A DNA stretch of 64,000 nt from CAWCDJ01 sp963778675 (GCA_963778675.1 CAVZVI010000013.1:558001-622000), one strand, 5' to 3'; counted from the stretch's first letter, positions 8,077 through 16,892 are shown. Notes: generated from the sequence alone by a model not told the origin. Program-made: numbers and translations.

Positions 8077-8799
8077 TCAGGCAGGCGGCGCGGCGGGGTT
8101 CCGGTCTTCGCCGCGGCGTGCCGAAGCCACAACCAGGCGGATCTGTTCGTAGGTGATCTCGGCCGGGAGTGCTTCGCGCAAAGGCTTGAGCCATTGCGAG
8201 CCGAGGCGGGCAACGGCTTCGGCGATGCGGCGATGGGCCGCTTCACCGACCCACTCGATGCGGTAGTCGAGGCGGCCTTTCTCGACCAGGTCGGCCACCA
8301 TGTTGACCACGGTCGAAAGCTGTCGGCCGCGGGCTTGCGCAATCTCTTCGAAGCTTTTCCCTTCCGCGAGCAGCCGCATGGTCTCCTCGGCGGGCGAGAG
8401 TTGGACCACCTGACGCGCGGCGGCGCGGGCGCCCTTGCGGAACTGTTCGAAGACCGCGAAGATTTCGCTCCCGTAAAGCTCGGCTTTGCGCTCCCCGATG
8501 CCGGTGACGCCAAGTAATTCGCGCAGGTTCGAGGGTTGCTTGCGGCAGAGGTCTTCGAGCGCCGCGTCGCTGAGCACGATGTAGGCCGGTACGGCGGCCG
8601 CCTGCGCGGTACGGCGGCGCCATTCCTTCAGATAGTCCATGAGGTCGCGGTCGGCGGGCCTGGGAGCCGGCGGCGGCGTACCGGCCGCGCGGCCGGAAGC
8701 GGACGCGGCTGCACGGCGGGTTGGGGAGGCGGCGCCGCTGCGGCCTTCTTGCGCTTCTTGCGGGCCGCCGGCTCCTCCCCGGCGGGTGAGCTGACCCAC
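8077..8799 (-). CDS. recQ: RecQ C-terminal part: HRDC and helix-turn-helix domains (frameshifted half)
   Basis: This frame carries the second half of a RecQ-like helicase. The functional part starts near 'DRDLMDYLKEWRR' and contains an HRDC domain (VLSDAALEDLCRKQPS, LLGVTGIGERKAELYG), then a helix-turn-helix-like region (EETMRLLAEGKSFEEIAQ...RQLSTVVNMVADLVEKGRLD) that is common at the C-terminus of Bacillus-type RecQ. The residues before DLMDYL in this frame are Arg/Ala-rich and probably not natural. The helicase core lies in the frame one base away and overlaps this one at 8628-8799. A single -1 shift near 8680-8720 would join them. Confidence 0.75.
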   Translation of the reverse strand: MGQLTRRGGAGGPQEAQEGRSGAASPTRRAAASASGRAAGTPPPAPRPADRDLMDYLKEWRRRTAQAAAVPAYIVLSDAALEDLCRKQPSNLRELLGVTGIGERKAELYGSEIFAVFEQFRKGARAAARQVVQLSPAEETMRLLAEGKSFEEIAQARGRQLSTVVNMVADLVEKGRLDYRIEWVGEAAHRRIAEAVARLGSQWLKPLREALPAEITYEQIRLVVASARRGEDRNPAAPPA

Positions 8800-10004
8800 T
8801 CCGGCACGTTGCCGCAGACGTCACACATCTCGCAGCGCTGCCACTTCGGAGTCTGGCCGAAGTGCATGCATACCTGGAAATGGCGGCAGCGGGCGCTCTC
8901 CGCGAAATTGCGGATAGTACGGTATCGCTGCCAGGATCGATCCTTCTCCTCGGGGTCCTGAAGCTGGTTGATGAAGTACGCCAGCAGCGCCGTGTCCTTC
9001 AACTGCCAGAGCAGGACGCAGTCGGAAGGCAGCCCGTCGCGGCCGGCGCGCCCGGCTTCCTGGTAATACTGCTCGATGGATTTCGGCAGGGAAAGGTGAA
9101 TCACCGCGCGGACGGCGGGCTTGTTGATTCCCAGCCCGAAGGCGATGGTGCCCACCAGGACGCGCACCTCGTCGTTCATCCAGCGCTCCTGGTTGCGCCG
9201 GCGCGCGGCGGTCTCCATCTGGCCGTGATAGGGGACAGCGGGGATGCGGTGGTCGCCGAGGAAGTCCACGGTGCGCTCCACTTCCGCGATGGTGGGAGCG
9301 TAGACAATGACGCTCTCGCCTTCGTAGGATCGCAGGGCCTTGAGCAGCAGCTTCGATTGCGTCCCCTTCTCGCACTGGTGCACCACGTAGCGGAGATTGG
9401 CGCGGTGGAAGCTGGCGATGTACTTGTGAGGGTCGCGGAGCTGGAGCTGTTCGAGGATATCGTGCCGCACGCGGCGCGTGGCGCTGGCGGTGAAAGCGGC
9501 GATGGGCTTGTCGGGAAAGTGCTGCCGGAGCGAGCTGAGCTGGCGGTATTCGGGCCGGAATTCGTGGCCCCACTCGGAGATGCAGTGAGCTTCGTCGATG
9601 GCGAAAAAGGCCAGCGGCACCTTTTGCAGCCAGGCGATGGTATCCTGGCGCGCGAGGCGCTCGGGCGACAGATAGAGCAGCCGGAAGGCGCCCTGCGCGG
9701 CGGCGCGCATGACGTTGCGCTGCTCCTCGGCCGGCTGGGAGCTATTGAGCACCGCGGCGGGAATCCCCATGTCGGCGAGCTGGGCCACCTGGTCCTGCAT
9801 GAGCGCGATGAGCGGCGAGATCACCACCACGGTCTGCCCGGAAACCAGCGCCGGAAGCTGGTAGCAGAGGGACTTGCCGCCCCCGGTAGGCATCACGACG
9901 GCCACGTCGTTGCCGGACATCAGGCTCTGTACGATACGCTCCTGCATGGGGCGGAACGAATCGTAGCCCCAGTAGCGCTTCAGTGCGGCGTAGAGGTCTT
10001 GCAC
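8628..10004 (-). CDS. recQ: RecQ ATP-dependent DNA helicase, N-terminal part
   Basis: This part carries the complete helicase core of a 3'-5' SF2 DNA helicase used in recombination and fork repair. Visible motifs are Walker A (MPTGGGKSLCYQLP, about 38-51), DEAH box (FAIDEAHCISEWGH, about 135-148), the C-terminal motif V/VI region (AFGLGINKP, YYQEAGRAGRDG), and a zinc-binding cluster (CRHFQVC...CEMCDVCG). After a Lys-rich, Ala/Pro-rich linker the frame runs into an artificial tail ending LPGPPTATSWTI. The HRDC domain expected there continues in another frame. The start lies 6 bp after folK, as the last gene of the ruvA-ruvB-folK-recQ operon. Confidence 0.88.
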   Translation of the reverse strand: MQDLYAALKRYWGYDSFRPMQERIVQSLMSGNDVAVVMPTGGGKSLCYQLPALVSGQTVVVISPLIALMQDQVAQLADMGIPAAVLNSSQPAEEQRNVMRAAAQGAFRLLYLSPERLARQDTIAWLQKVPLAFFAIDEAHCISEWGHEFRPEYRQLSSLRQHFPDKPIAAFTASATRRVRHDILEQLQLRDPHKYIASFHRANLRYVVHQCEKGTQSKLLLKALRSYEGESVIVYAPTIAEVERTVDFLGDHRIPAVPYHGQMETAARRRNQERWMNDEVRVLVGTIAFGLGINKPAVRAVIHLSLPKSIEQYYQEAGRAGRDGLPSDCVLLWQLKDTALLAYFINQLQDPEEKDRSWQRYRTIRNFAESARCRHFQVCMHFGQTPKWQRCEMCDVCGNVPEWVSSPAGEEPAARKKRKKAAAAPPPQPAVQPRPLPAARPVRRRRLPGPPTATSWTI

Positions 10005-10010
10005 CTGGAA

Positions 10011-10493
10011 CTACGAGTGTAACAGCCGGAGCTTTTCGGGAGGCGCGGCATCGAGCATCTCGCTCACTGAGCGGTGCGTGACGGGATGGCGCAAGTCAGG
10101 AACGAGGTCGGCGAGGGGGACGAGCACGAAGCGGCGTTCGGCCATCCGCGGATGGGGCACTTCGAGGCGCGGCGTGCGGATGACGGCGCGGCCATAGAGC
10201 AGGATGTCGATATCGATGACGCGCGGGCCTTTGGACACGGTGCGCACACGGCCGAGCGCACGCTCGATCTTGGCGGTACGCGAAAGCAGTTGCATCGGGA
10301 AGAGCGTGGTTTCGGCTTCGGCTACCAGGTTCAGAAACCAGCGCTGGTCGGTGTAGTCGAGGGGTTCGGTCTCGTAGATGGGAGAGGTGCGAAGGATGCG
10401 CACATCCGGATTGGACAGACGGTCGAGGGCGGCCCCCAGATTGGATTCGCGGTCGCCAATATTAGACCCGAGACTGAGGTATACGAGTTTCAG
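10011..10493 (-). CDS. folK: 2-amino-4-hydroxy-6-hydroxymethyldihydropteridine pyrophosphokinase, probable CTG start
   Basis: FolK transfers pyrophosphate from ATP to the hydroxymethylpterin in folate synthesis. The conserved N-terminus KLVYLSLGSNIGDRE reads in frame only if translation starts at the CTG at 10493-10491. That codon overlaps the ruvB stop (CTGA); no ATG, GTG or TTG occurs between the ruvB coding end and this motif. The first conventional start (GTG at 10403) would remove the GSNxGDR motif. Other FolK marks are the R-x-G-P-R-x-I-D-I-D-I-L-L-Y motif and PHPRMAERRFVLVPLADL. The length is 160 residues, normal for the family. It is translationally coupled to ruvB. Confidence 0.88.
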   Translation of the reverse strand: MKLVYLSLGSNIGDRESNLGAALDRLSNPDVRILRTSPIYETEPLDYTDQRWFLNLVAEAETTLFPMQLLSRTAKIERALGRVRTVSKGPRVIDIDILLYGRAVIRTPRLEVPHPRMAERRFVLVPLADLVPDLRHPVTHRSVSEMLDAAPPEKLRLLHS

Positions 10494-11518
10494 AACAGCC
10501 CCGGCTGCACGTCGCTGCCGATACGCCGCTTCACCTTGAAGTAGTCGTACGCCTGCTCGGTGGCCACGCGTCCGCGCGGCGTGCGGTTGAGGAAGCCGAG
10601 CTGGATCAGGTACGGCTCGTAGACCTCCTCGATGGTGTCCGCCTCCTCGGAAATGGAGGCCGCAATGGTGTTCACGCCGACCGGGCCGCCGCGGTATTTC
10701 TCGAGGATCGTGAGCATGATCTTCTGGTCGATCTCGTCAAGGCCGTAGCGGTCGACATCCAGCAGGTTGAGCGCCGTCTGCGCCACCGGCTGGGTGATGC
10801 GGCCGTCGGCGCGCACCTGGGCATAGTCGCGGACGCGGCGCAGCAGGCGGTTGGCGATGCGCGGGGTGCCGCGGCAGCGGCGGGAGATTTCGTCGGCGGC
10901 GCCGTCTTCAATCTCGACGGCCAGCAATTTGGCCGACCGGTTCACGATGGTCTTCAACTCCGCGGTGGTGTAGGGATCGAGCCGCAGCACCAGGCCGAAC
11001 CGGCCGCGCAACGGTGCGCTGACCAGGCCCTGCCGCGTGGTGGCGCCGATGGCCGTAAACTTCGGCATCGGGAGCGAGACGGTGCGCGCGCCGGGGCCGG
11101 TGCCCACCAGGATATCCACGCGGAAATCCTCGAGCGCCGAGTAGAGCATCTCTTCCACGTCCGGCAGCAGGCGGTGGATTTCGTCGATAAAAAAGACCTG
11201 GTGCAGGCGGACGTTGCTGAGAATGCCGGTGAGGTCGAGCTTCTTCTGCAGGACCGGTCCGGAGGTGGTGGTGAACGGCACTTCCAGCTCTTCGGAGATG
11301 ATCGAGGCGAGCGTGGTTTTACCCAGGCCGGGCGGACCGTAAAGCAAGACGTGGTCCATCGCCTCGCCGCGCATACGGGCGGCCTGTATGGCGATGGAGA
11401 GGTTCTCCTTCAACTTGGTTTGTCCGGTGAAATCCGCCAGGCGGCGTGGGCGGAGCCCCGCTTCAAACTGCAGATCCTCGGCCTGGCGGTCGCCGGAAAT
11501 CAGTTCCCGGTCGGGCAT
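10490..11518 (-). CDS. ruvB: Holliday junction branch migration helicase RuvB
   Basis: A 342-residue AAA+ ATPase that drives Holliday-junction branch migration with RuvA. Walker A is GPPGLGKTT (61-69). Walker B is the FIDEIHRL segment. The sensor region GATTRQGLVSAPLRGRFGLVLRLD and the C-terminal winged helix (GLDEIDQKIMLTILEKYRGGPVGVNTIAASISEE...GFLNRTPRGRVAT) are all present. It is the second gene of the operon, 12 bp after ruvA, and its stop overlaps the folK start. Length and motif order match typical RuvB. Confidence 0.97.
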   Translation of the reverse strand: MPDRELISGDRQAEDLQFEAGLRPRRLADFTGQTKLKENLSIAIQAARMRGEAMDHVLLYGPPGLGKTTLASIISEELEVPFTTTSGPVLQKKLDLTGILSNVRLHQVFFIDEIHRLLPDVEEMLYSALEDFRVDILVGTGPGARTVSLPMPKFTAIGATTRQGLVSAPLRGRFGLVLRLDPYTTAELKTIVNRSAKLLAVEIEDGAADEISRRCRGTPRIANRLLRRVRDYAQVRADGRITQPVAQTALNLLDVDRYGLDEIDQKIMLTILEKYRGGPVGVNTIAASISEEADTIEEVYEPYLIQLGFLNRTPRGRVATEQAYDYFKVKRRIGSDVQPGLF

Positions 11519-11530
11519 TGTGCTACCAGC

Positions 11531-12124
11531 TTACCGTACCAGTTCGAGAGCCCGGCGAAAGAGCGGCTCGAACTCGGCGGCGGGCCCGGCGGCCTTGGCC
11601 TTGCGCACCGCGGCTTCCGCCTGCGGCCGGCCGCAGCCGAGATTGAGGAGAGCCGAGAGCACGTCTTGATCCACCGGCGAGAGGGCGGGCGCGGCAGCCG
11701 ATTGCGGCTCCTCGCCGGTGGACGGCGGGAGTTTGTCGCGGAGTTCCAGCACCATACGCTCAGCGGTCTTCTTGCCGATGCCCGGGATGCGGACCAGGCG
11801 GTCCAGTTCGCCGCGGCGGATGGAGTGGATCAGGTCCGGCGCGGCCAGGCCGGAGAGAATCGTTACCGCCAGCTTCGGTCCGATGCCGCTCACGCCGATC
11901 AGCTTTTCGAAGAGGCCTTTCTCGTCCTGCGTGAGAAAGCCGTAAAGCGCCAGCGCATCCTCGCGGACGTGGGTATGCACGCGCAGGCGCACCTCCGTAC
12001 CGGGATCGGGCAGGTGGGTGAAGGTGGAGACCGGGATGATGACGTCGTAGCCCACCCCGCCGGTTTCCACAATGACCTGGTTGGGGTGCTTCTCGAGCAG
12101 CACGCCGCGCAGCAGAGCAATCAT
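11531..12124 (-). CDS. ruvA: Holliday junction DNA helicase subunit RuvA
   Basis: RuvA starts at the ATG at 12124 (MIALLRGVLLEK) and has 197 residues. The OB-fold N-terminus (about 1-65), the double helix-hairpin-helix (LIGVSGIGPKLAVTILSG and LVRIPGIGKKTAERMVLELRDK) and the C-terminal RuvB-binding domain (LSALLNLGCGRPQAEAAVRKA) are complete. It binds the four-way junction and loads RuvB. It is the first gene of ruvA-ruvB-folK-recQ and diverges from rsmE with only 26 bp between starts, so the two promoters must overlap or lie inside the genes. No ruvC is nearby. Confidence 0.96.
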   Translation of the reverse strand: MIALLRGVLLEKHPNQVIVETGGVGYDVIIPVSTFTHLPDPGTEVRLRVHTHVREDALALYGFLTQDEKGLFEKLIGVSGIGPKLAVTILSGLAAPDLIHSIRRGELDRLVRIPGIGKKTAERMVLELRDKLPPSTGEEPQSAAAPALSPVDQDVLSALLNLGCGRPQAEAAVRKAKAAGPAAEFEPLFRRALELVR

Positions 12125-12150
12125 AAACTCGATTGTAGTGAAATAGTATC

Positions 12151-12870
12151 TTGGCAAGGCGCAGATTCTTTGTGGATGCCGTGAGCGGCGGCGCGGCGGA
12201 GTTGCGCGGCGAAGATGCGCGGCACCTGGCTCGCGTGCTGCGCGCCCAGCCCGGGCAACTCTATGAGATTTCCGACCGCCGGGCCGCCTACCTGGCGGAG
12301 ATCGTCGAGGCGCAGCCGGAGCGTGTGGCATTTCGTGTGATCGAGCCGGTGGAATCGAAGGCGCCGCCGCTGCGCATCACCCTGTGCGCCGCGCTGATCA
12401 AGTTCGACCGCTTCGAGTGGATGGTGGAGAAGGCGACCGAGTTGGGAGTCGAGCGCATCGTACCGGTGCAGGCGGCGCGGTCGGAGAGAGGACTGTTCGA
12501 GGCCTCGCGGAAGCGCGCCGACCGGTGGGACCGGGTGGCGAAAGAGAGCAGCCAGCAAGCCCGGCGGCTGCAGGCGCCGGAGATTCGTCCCGCGATGCGC
12601 TTCGACCAAAGCCTGGCGGAAGACGCGAAGTTCCGCTACTTCCTGGACGAAGCGGCCGCGCCGCCCTTGTGGCGGATGCTGCCGGATGCCCGTACGCCGA
12701 ACGACACCGCGGCTCTGCTGCTCGGGCCCGAAGGCGGCTGGACGGACCCCGAGCGGCAGCGCGCGGTAGTGGCGGGCTGGCAGCCGGTGTCGCTCTCCAC
12801 GCAGGTGCTGCGCGCGGAAACCGCGGCCGCGGCGGCCATCGCCATCCTGGTGAATGCCTGGATGTCATAA
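12151..12870 (+). CDS. rsmE: 16S rRNA (uracil(1498)-N(3))-methyltransferase RsmE
   Basis: The protein has 239 residues from a TTG start. It has an N-terminal PUA-like domain (RRFFVDAV...LRGEDARHLARVLRAQPG) and a C-terminal SPOUT methyltransferase domain with the trefoil-knot signatures ALIKFDRFEWMVEKATELGV, LLLGPEGGWTDPE and STQVLRAETAAAAAIAIL. It methylates U1498 of 16S rRNA using SAM and normally acts as a dimer. It is followed after 27 bp by a metallophosphoesterase on the same strand, with which it may be cotranscribed. Confidence 0.95.
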   Translation: MARRRFFVDAVSGGAAELRGEDARHLARVLRAQPGQLYEISDRRAAYLAEIVEAQPERVAFRVIEPVESKAPPLRITLCAALIKFDRFEWMVEKATELGVERIVPVQAARSERGLFEASRKRADRWDRVAKESSQQARRLQAPEIRPAMRFDQSLAEDAKFRYFLDEAAAPPLWRMLPDARTPNDTAALLLGPEGGWTDPERQRAVVAGWQPVSLSTQVLRAETAAAAAIAILVNAWMS

Positions 12871-12897
12871 TAGGACAGAAGAGCTTGGGTTTCCCGC

Positions 12898-14064
12898 GTG
12901 ATTTATTCTCTGGACTTCATCGTCACCACTACCTTTGTCTTGATTCAATGGCGGGTCACGATTCTGCTGTTGCGGGCCGCGCGGAAACGGCTTTCCGGTC
13001 CGCGCCTGGGGACTGCCCGGATCGCGGTTGTGCTGCTGAACATCCTGCTGGCGCTGGGGTTTGCCGTCTCCTACTCGGAAGTCATCTCGGTCTTGGGGCT
13101 GTCTCCGCGCGTAACGCCGTTCGCGGGCGCCCTGACCATCATGTACTTCGCGATCGCCGGTGTAGTCGTCACGATCCACGCGGCCTGGTGCTGGATCACC
13201 AAACAGCTCGGGGAGCCGGTGAACCCCGGCCGCAGGAACGCGCTGAAGACGGCCGGCAACTCCCTGATGGCCGCGCCGGTGCTGGTGCTCGGCTACGGAT
13301 CGTTCGTGGAGCGGCTCAATTTCCAGGTACAGGAAGTGGATGTGCCGGTCGGCGGCCTGCCCGCGGATCTGGACGGCCTGCGGATTCTTCAGCTCAGCGA
13401 CATTCACCTGAGCGCCTTCCTGAGTGAACGGGACCTGGCGCGGGTAATCGACAGTTCCAACGAGCTGAAGGCCAACCTCGCGGTAGTGACGGGCGACCTG
13501 ATTTCCTCCCGCGGCGATCCGCTGGATGCCTGCATCCGCCAGGTGGCGCGGCTGAAGTCCGATTCGGGAATCTGGGGCTGTATGGGTAACCACGAGCGCT
13601 ACGCACGGGTGGAGAATTACACGGCAGCGGCCGGTGCGCGCGCGGGTATCCGCTTCCTGCGCGGGGAGGCGGCGCCCCTCCACTTCGGGAACTCGGTCGT
13701 GAACCTGGCCGGCGTGGACTATCAGCCCTGGTCGTCGAGCAGGCGATACCTGGCTGGGGCGGACAGGCTGGTAGAGCCCGGCGCGGTCAACGTTCTGCTC
13801 TCGCATAATCCGGACGTGTTTCCGGTGGCGGCTCATCAGGGCTATAATTTGCTGCTTGCGGGTCACACACATGGCGGGCAGGTCTCGGTCGAGATTCTGG
13901 ACCAGTCCATCAACCCGGCCCGGTTCTTCACTCCCTTCATCCGCGGCCTTTATCGCTCGGGCGGAGCGGCGGCGTATGTTACGCGCGGGATCGGCACCAT
14001 CGGAATTCCGGTCCGCATCGGCGCGCCCCCGGAAATCTCCCTGCTCCGGCTTAGAAAGGCATAG
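12898..14064 (+). CDS. Membrane-anchored metallophosphoesterase (YkuE/YaeI-like)
   Basis: The protein has 388 residues from a GTG start. Three hydrophobic helices (about 5-22, 40-62, 77-100) precede a calcineurin-like phosphoesterase domain. The metal-binding motifs are QLSDIHLS, VVTGDLIS, MGNHERY, LSHNPDVF and AGHTHGGQV. Relatives such as YkuE and YaeI/LpxG act on membrane lipids; the helices fit such a role, but the substrate is not shown. It is transcribed with a second, soluble phosphoesterase 12 bp downstream. Confidence 0.88.
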   Translation: MIYSLDFIVTTTFVLIQWRVTILLLRAARKRLSGPRLGTARIAVVLLNILLALGFAVSYSEVISVLGLSPRVTPFAGALTIMYFAIAGVVVTIHAAWCWITKQLGEPVNPGRRNALKTAGNSLMAAPVLVLGYGSFVERLNFQVQEVDVPVGGLPADLDGLRILQLSDIHLSAFLSERDLARVIDSSNELKANLAVVTGDLISSRGDPLDACIRQVARLKSDSGIWGCMGNHERYARVENYTAAAGARAGIRFLRGEAAPLHFGNSVVNLAGVDYQPWSSSRRYLAGADRLVEPGAVNVLLSHNPDVFPVAAHQGYNLLLAGHTHGGQVSVEILDQSINPARFFTPFIRGLYRSGGAAAYVTRGIGTIGIPVRIGAPPEISLLRLRKA

Positions 14065-14076
14065 ACTGAATCCTCT

Positions 14077-14817
14077 GTGCGCTATCTGATACTGAGCGAC
14101 CTTCACGCCAACTGGGAAGCCCTCGATGCGGTGATCCGGGATGCCGGGACCCGTTATGACGAGGCGCTGTGCTGCGGCGACCTGGTTGGATACGGGGCGG
14201 ACCCCAACGCCGTGGTCGAGTGGGTTCGCGAGCACTGCGCGGTCACGGTGCGAGGAAACCACGACAAAGCCTGCACCGGCCAGGATGACCTGGAATGGTT
14301 CAACCCGGTAGCCCGCTCCGCGGCCCTCTGGACGCTCGGCGCGTTGACGCCGGCCAACGCCGAATGGACCCGCGACCTGCCGCGCGGGCCTCTCATCCAC
14401 AACGGGATCCAGGTGGTGCATGGCTCACCCTTCGACGAGGATGAATACGTGATTGCCGCTGAAGAAGCGGGGCAGGCGTTCGGATACCTGGAGACCCGCA
14501 TGGCTTTTTTCGGCCACACCCATGTGCAGGGCGGCTTCATCTGGAACCACTCCCGCGTGGAGATCTTACCGCACACTTCGCTCCGCAGCGACCGCCAGGT
14601 GATGGAGATCGACCCCCAGTGCGCCTACCTGATCAACCCGGGGTCCGTAGGCCAGCCGCGCGACAGCGATCCCCGCGCCGCCTACGCGCTGTACGATTCG
14701 GATGCGCAGATGCTGACCTACTGCCGGGTGCCCTACGACGTCGGCACGGCACAGCAAAAGATCCGCAACTCGGGGCTGCCGCCGGTTCTGGCGGACCGGC
14801 TGGCACTGGGGCGGTAA
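14077..14817 (+). CDS. Soluble metallophosphoesterase (YfcE/ApaH-like family)
   Basis: The protein has 246 residues from a GTG start. Motifs are LSDLHANWEAL, CCGDLVGYGADPNAVVEWV, VRGNHDKA, IQVVHGSP, FFGHTHVQ and INPGSVGQPRD, the complete set for the bacterial 'metallophosphoesterase family protein' group of calcineurin-like enzymes. No signal peptide or membrane helix is present, so it is cytoplasmic. Relatives hydrolyse phosphodiesters or dinucleoside polyphosphates; I cannot choose among these. Confidence 0.88.
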   Translation: MRYLILSDLHANWEALDAVIRDAGTRYDEALCCGDLVGYGADPNAVVEWVREHCAVTVRGNHDKACTGQDDLEWFNPVARSAALWTLGALTPANAEWTRDLPRGPLIHNGIQVVHGSPFDEDEYVIAAEEAGQAFGYLETRMAFFGHTHVQGGFIWNHSRVEILPHTSLRSDRQVMEIDPQCAYLINPGSVGQPRDSDPRAAYALYDSDAQMLTYCRVPYDVGTAQQKIRNSGLPPVLADRLALGR

Positions 14818-14843
14818 CCGGCGCGCGCCTTCGGCGCCGCGGC

Positions 14844-16892
14844 CTACCCTGCAAGGCCGGAGCGCACCAGCAGCGCCTGGGGATCGGGCTCCCTCCCCAT
14901 GAAGCGCCGGTAGAGCTCCGCCGGATCCTCGCTATCGCCCTTGGACAGAATGTTGGTGCGGAATTCGGTGCCCACCTGGCGGCTGAAGATGCCGGCGTCG
15001 CGGAACCGCGTGAAGGCGTCGGCGTCGAGCACTTCGGCCCACTTATACGAATAGTAGCCGGCGGCGTAGCCCACCGGGTTGCCGAACAGGTGGCTGAACG
15101 CGGCGATCATGGCGTGCTGCGGCGGCAGGGGCGCCGGGCTGAACTCCTGCAGCACGCGGCGCGTGTAGGCCACCGGGTCGCCGTCGTGCTCCGGGTTGTA
15201 GCGTACGTGCAGCAGCAGATCCACGAAGCCGAAGCCGAGCTGCCGCATCTGCGCGTTGGCGGCCCGGAAGGTGCGCGCCCGCTTCATCTTCTGGAACAGC
15301 TCTTCGGGGATCGGTTCGCCGGTCTCCCAGTGGCGCGCGAACAGGTCGAGGGCAGCGCGCTCCCAGCACCAGTTCTCCATGATCTGCGAAGGAAGCTCGA
15401 CGAAGTCCCAGGCCACGTTGGTTCCCGCCAGGGCGCGCAGTTCCACGCGGCTCAGCAAGTGATGCAGCAGGTGGCCGAACTCGTGGAAAATGGTTTCGAC
15501 TTCCCGGTGCGTAATCAGCGCCGGCTTGCCGCCCACCGGGGGCGTCAGGTTGCCGCAGATCAGGCCCAGGTGGGGGCGGAATCCGGCGGCGGCCGGCCCG
15601 CCGGTGATCAGCGAATCCATCCAGGCTCCCTGGCGCTTGTTCTCGCGCGGATACCAGTCGGCGTAAAAGCCGCCGAGGAACGTGCCCGCCTCGTCGTGAA
15701 TGTTGTAGTAGCGGACCTGGGGATCCCAGACCGGCACCCCGCTCTCTTCGGTGACGGAGATCCCGTAGAGCCGGTTCACCAGGCCGAACAGGCCCTTGGT
15801 GACGCTGTCGAGGGGGAAGTAAGGCCGAAGCGCCTCCTCATCGAAATCGTATAGGGCGGCGCGCTGCTTTTCGGCGTAATAGGAGACGTCCCACGGTTCG
15901 AGAGCCGGCGCGGACGGACCCTCGATCGAGCGGCGGAACTCCAGCAACTCCTGGTTCTCTTCGCGGAAGCGCTGTTCGGTCTTGCTCTTCAGGTCTTCCA
16001 GGAAGGCCATAGCGCGGGAGCCGCTGTGCGCCATGCGGTCCTCCAGCACCAGGTCGGCGAAATCCGCATAGCCCAGCAGGAGTGCCTTGGCGCGCCGGAG
16101 TTCGAGGATGCGGACGATCAGCGGACGGTTATCGCGCTCGCCTTCCGTGGCGCGTACGGCATAGGCTTCGTACAACCGGCGGCGGACGGCGGTGTTGTCG
16201 AGATAGGTCAGCACCGCGAAATAGTCCGGGGCCTGCAGCGTGAACCGCCAGCCTTCCTTCTGTTTACGATGGGCACTCTCCCGCGCGGCGGCCACGGCGG
16301 TGGGCGGCAGGCCCGCCAGATCGGCTTCGCGAGTGATCAGGAGCTCGAAAGCATTGGTGGAATCGAGCACGTGCTCGGCAAACCGGGTGGTGAGCCTGGT
16401 CAGCTCGACATCGATCTCTTCGAGGCGCTTCTTGCCCTCAGGGTCGAGGTCGGCGCCGTGCCGGCGGAACGTGTCCATGGTCTTGTGCAGGTAGCGGCGG
16501 CGCTCGCCGGCCAGCTCACGGCCCTCCGGGGTGCCGGCGAAGGTCTTGATGGCCTGCCAGAGCCCCGAGTGCAGCGGGATGCCGGTATTGAACGCGCTCA
16601 CTTCCGGCTGAATCTGGTTGTAGGCGGCCCGCAATTCGGGGTAGGTGGCCACCGATTCCAGGTGCCGCACGATTCCGGTAGCGTAATCCAGCGGCTCGGT
16701 AAGCTCATCGAGCGCCCGCATCGTCTTTTCGAAGGTGGGCTCCCCCGGTTGCGCGGCGATGGCATCCAGGCGCTCGCGCGCCTCTTTCAGCAGGGCGGTG
16801 GTAGCCGGAGCGACATCGGAAGCCTGGATGCGGTCGAACGGAATACGGAACTGAACTTGTTGCAGGGGATTCTGCACGATGGAAGAGGACAT
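14844..16892 (-). CDS. M3-family oligopeptidase (PrlC/oligopeptidase A type)
   Basis: The protein has 682 residues, starting at the ATG at 16892; the next upstream start adds 13 unlikely residues. The zinc motif is FHEFGHLLHHL (HEFGH), with the downstream Glu in the LPSQIMENW segment, both typical of thimet/oligopeptidase A enzymes. The long helical N-terminal channel domain is intact. It degrades short cytosolic peptides, including cleaved signal peptides in the E. coli homologue. It is convergent with the metallophosphoesterase and diverges from the 2H phosphoesterase gene. Confidence 0.93.
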   Translation of the reverse strand: MSSSIVQNPLQQVQFRIPFDRIQASDVAPATTALLKEARERLDAIAAQPGEPTFEKTMRALDELTEPLDYATGIVRHLESVATYPELRAAYNQIQPEVSAFNTGIPLHSGLWQAIKTFAGTPEGRELAGERRRYLHKTMDTFRRHGADLDPEGKKRLEEIDVELTRLTTRFAEHVLDSTNAFELLITREADLAGLPPTAVAAARESAHRKQKEGWRFTLQAPDYFAVLTYLDNTAVRRRLYEAYAVRATEGERDNRPLIVRILELRRAKALLLGYADFADLVLEDRMAHSGSRAMAFLEDLKSKTEQRFREENQELLEFRRSIEGPSAPALEPWDVSYYAEKQRAALYDFDEEALRPYFPLDSVTKGLFGLVNRLYGISVTEESGVPVWDPQVRYYNIHDEAGTFLGGFYADWYPRENKRQGAWMDSLITGGPAAAGFRPHLGLICGNLTPPVGGKPALITHREVETIFHEFGHLLHHLLSRVELRALAGTNVAWDFVELPSQIMENWCWERAALDLFARHWETGEPIPEELFQKMKRARTFRAANAQMRQLGFGFVDLLLHVRYNPEHDGDPVAYTRRVLQEFSPAPLPPQHAMIAAFSHLFGNPVGYAAGYYSYKWAEVLDADAFTRFRDAGIFSRQVGTEFRTNILSKGDSEDPAELYRRFMGREPDPQALLVRSGLAG

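Noticed and set aside
8680..8760. Programmed -1 frameshift in recQ
   Set aside because: No X-XXY-YYZ heptamer is in frame, and no pseudoknot-like structure stands out. A sequence error or a true mutation is more likely.
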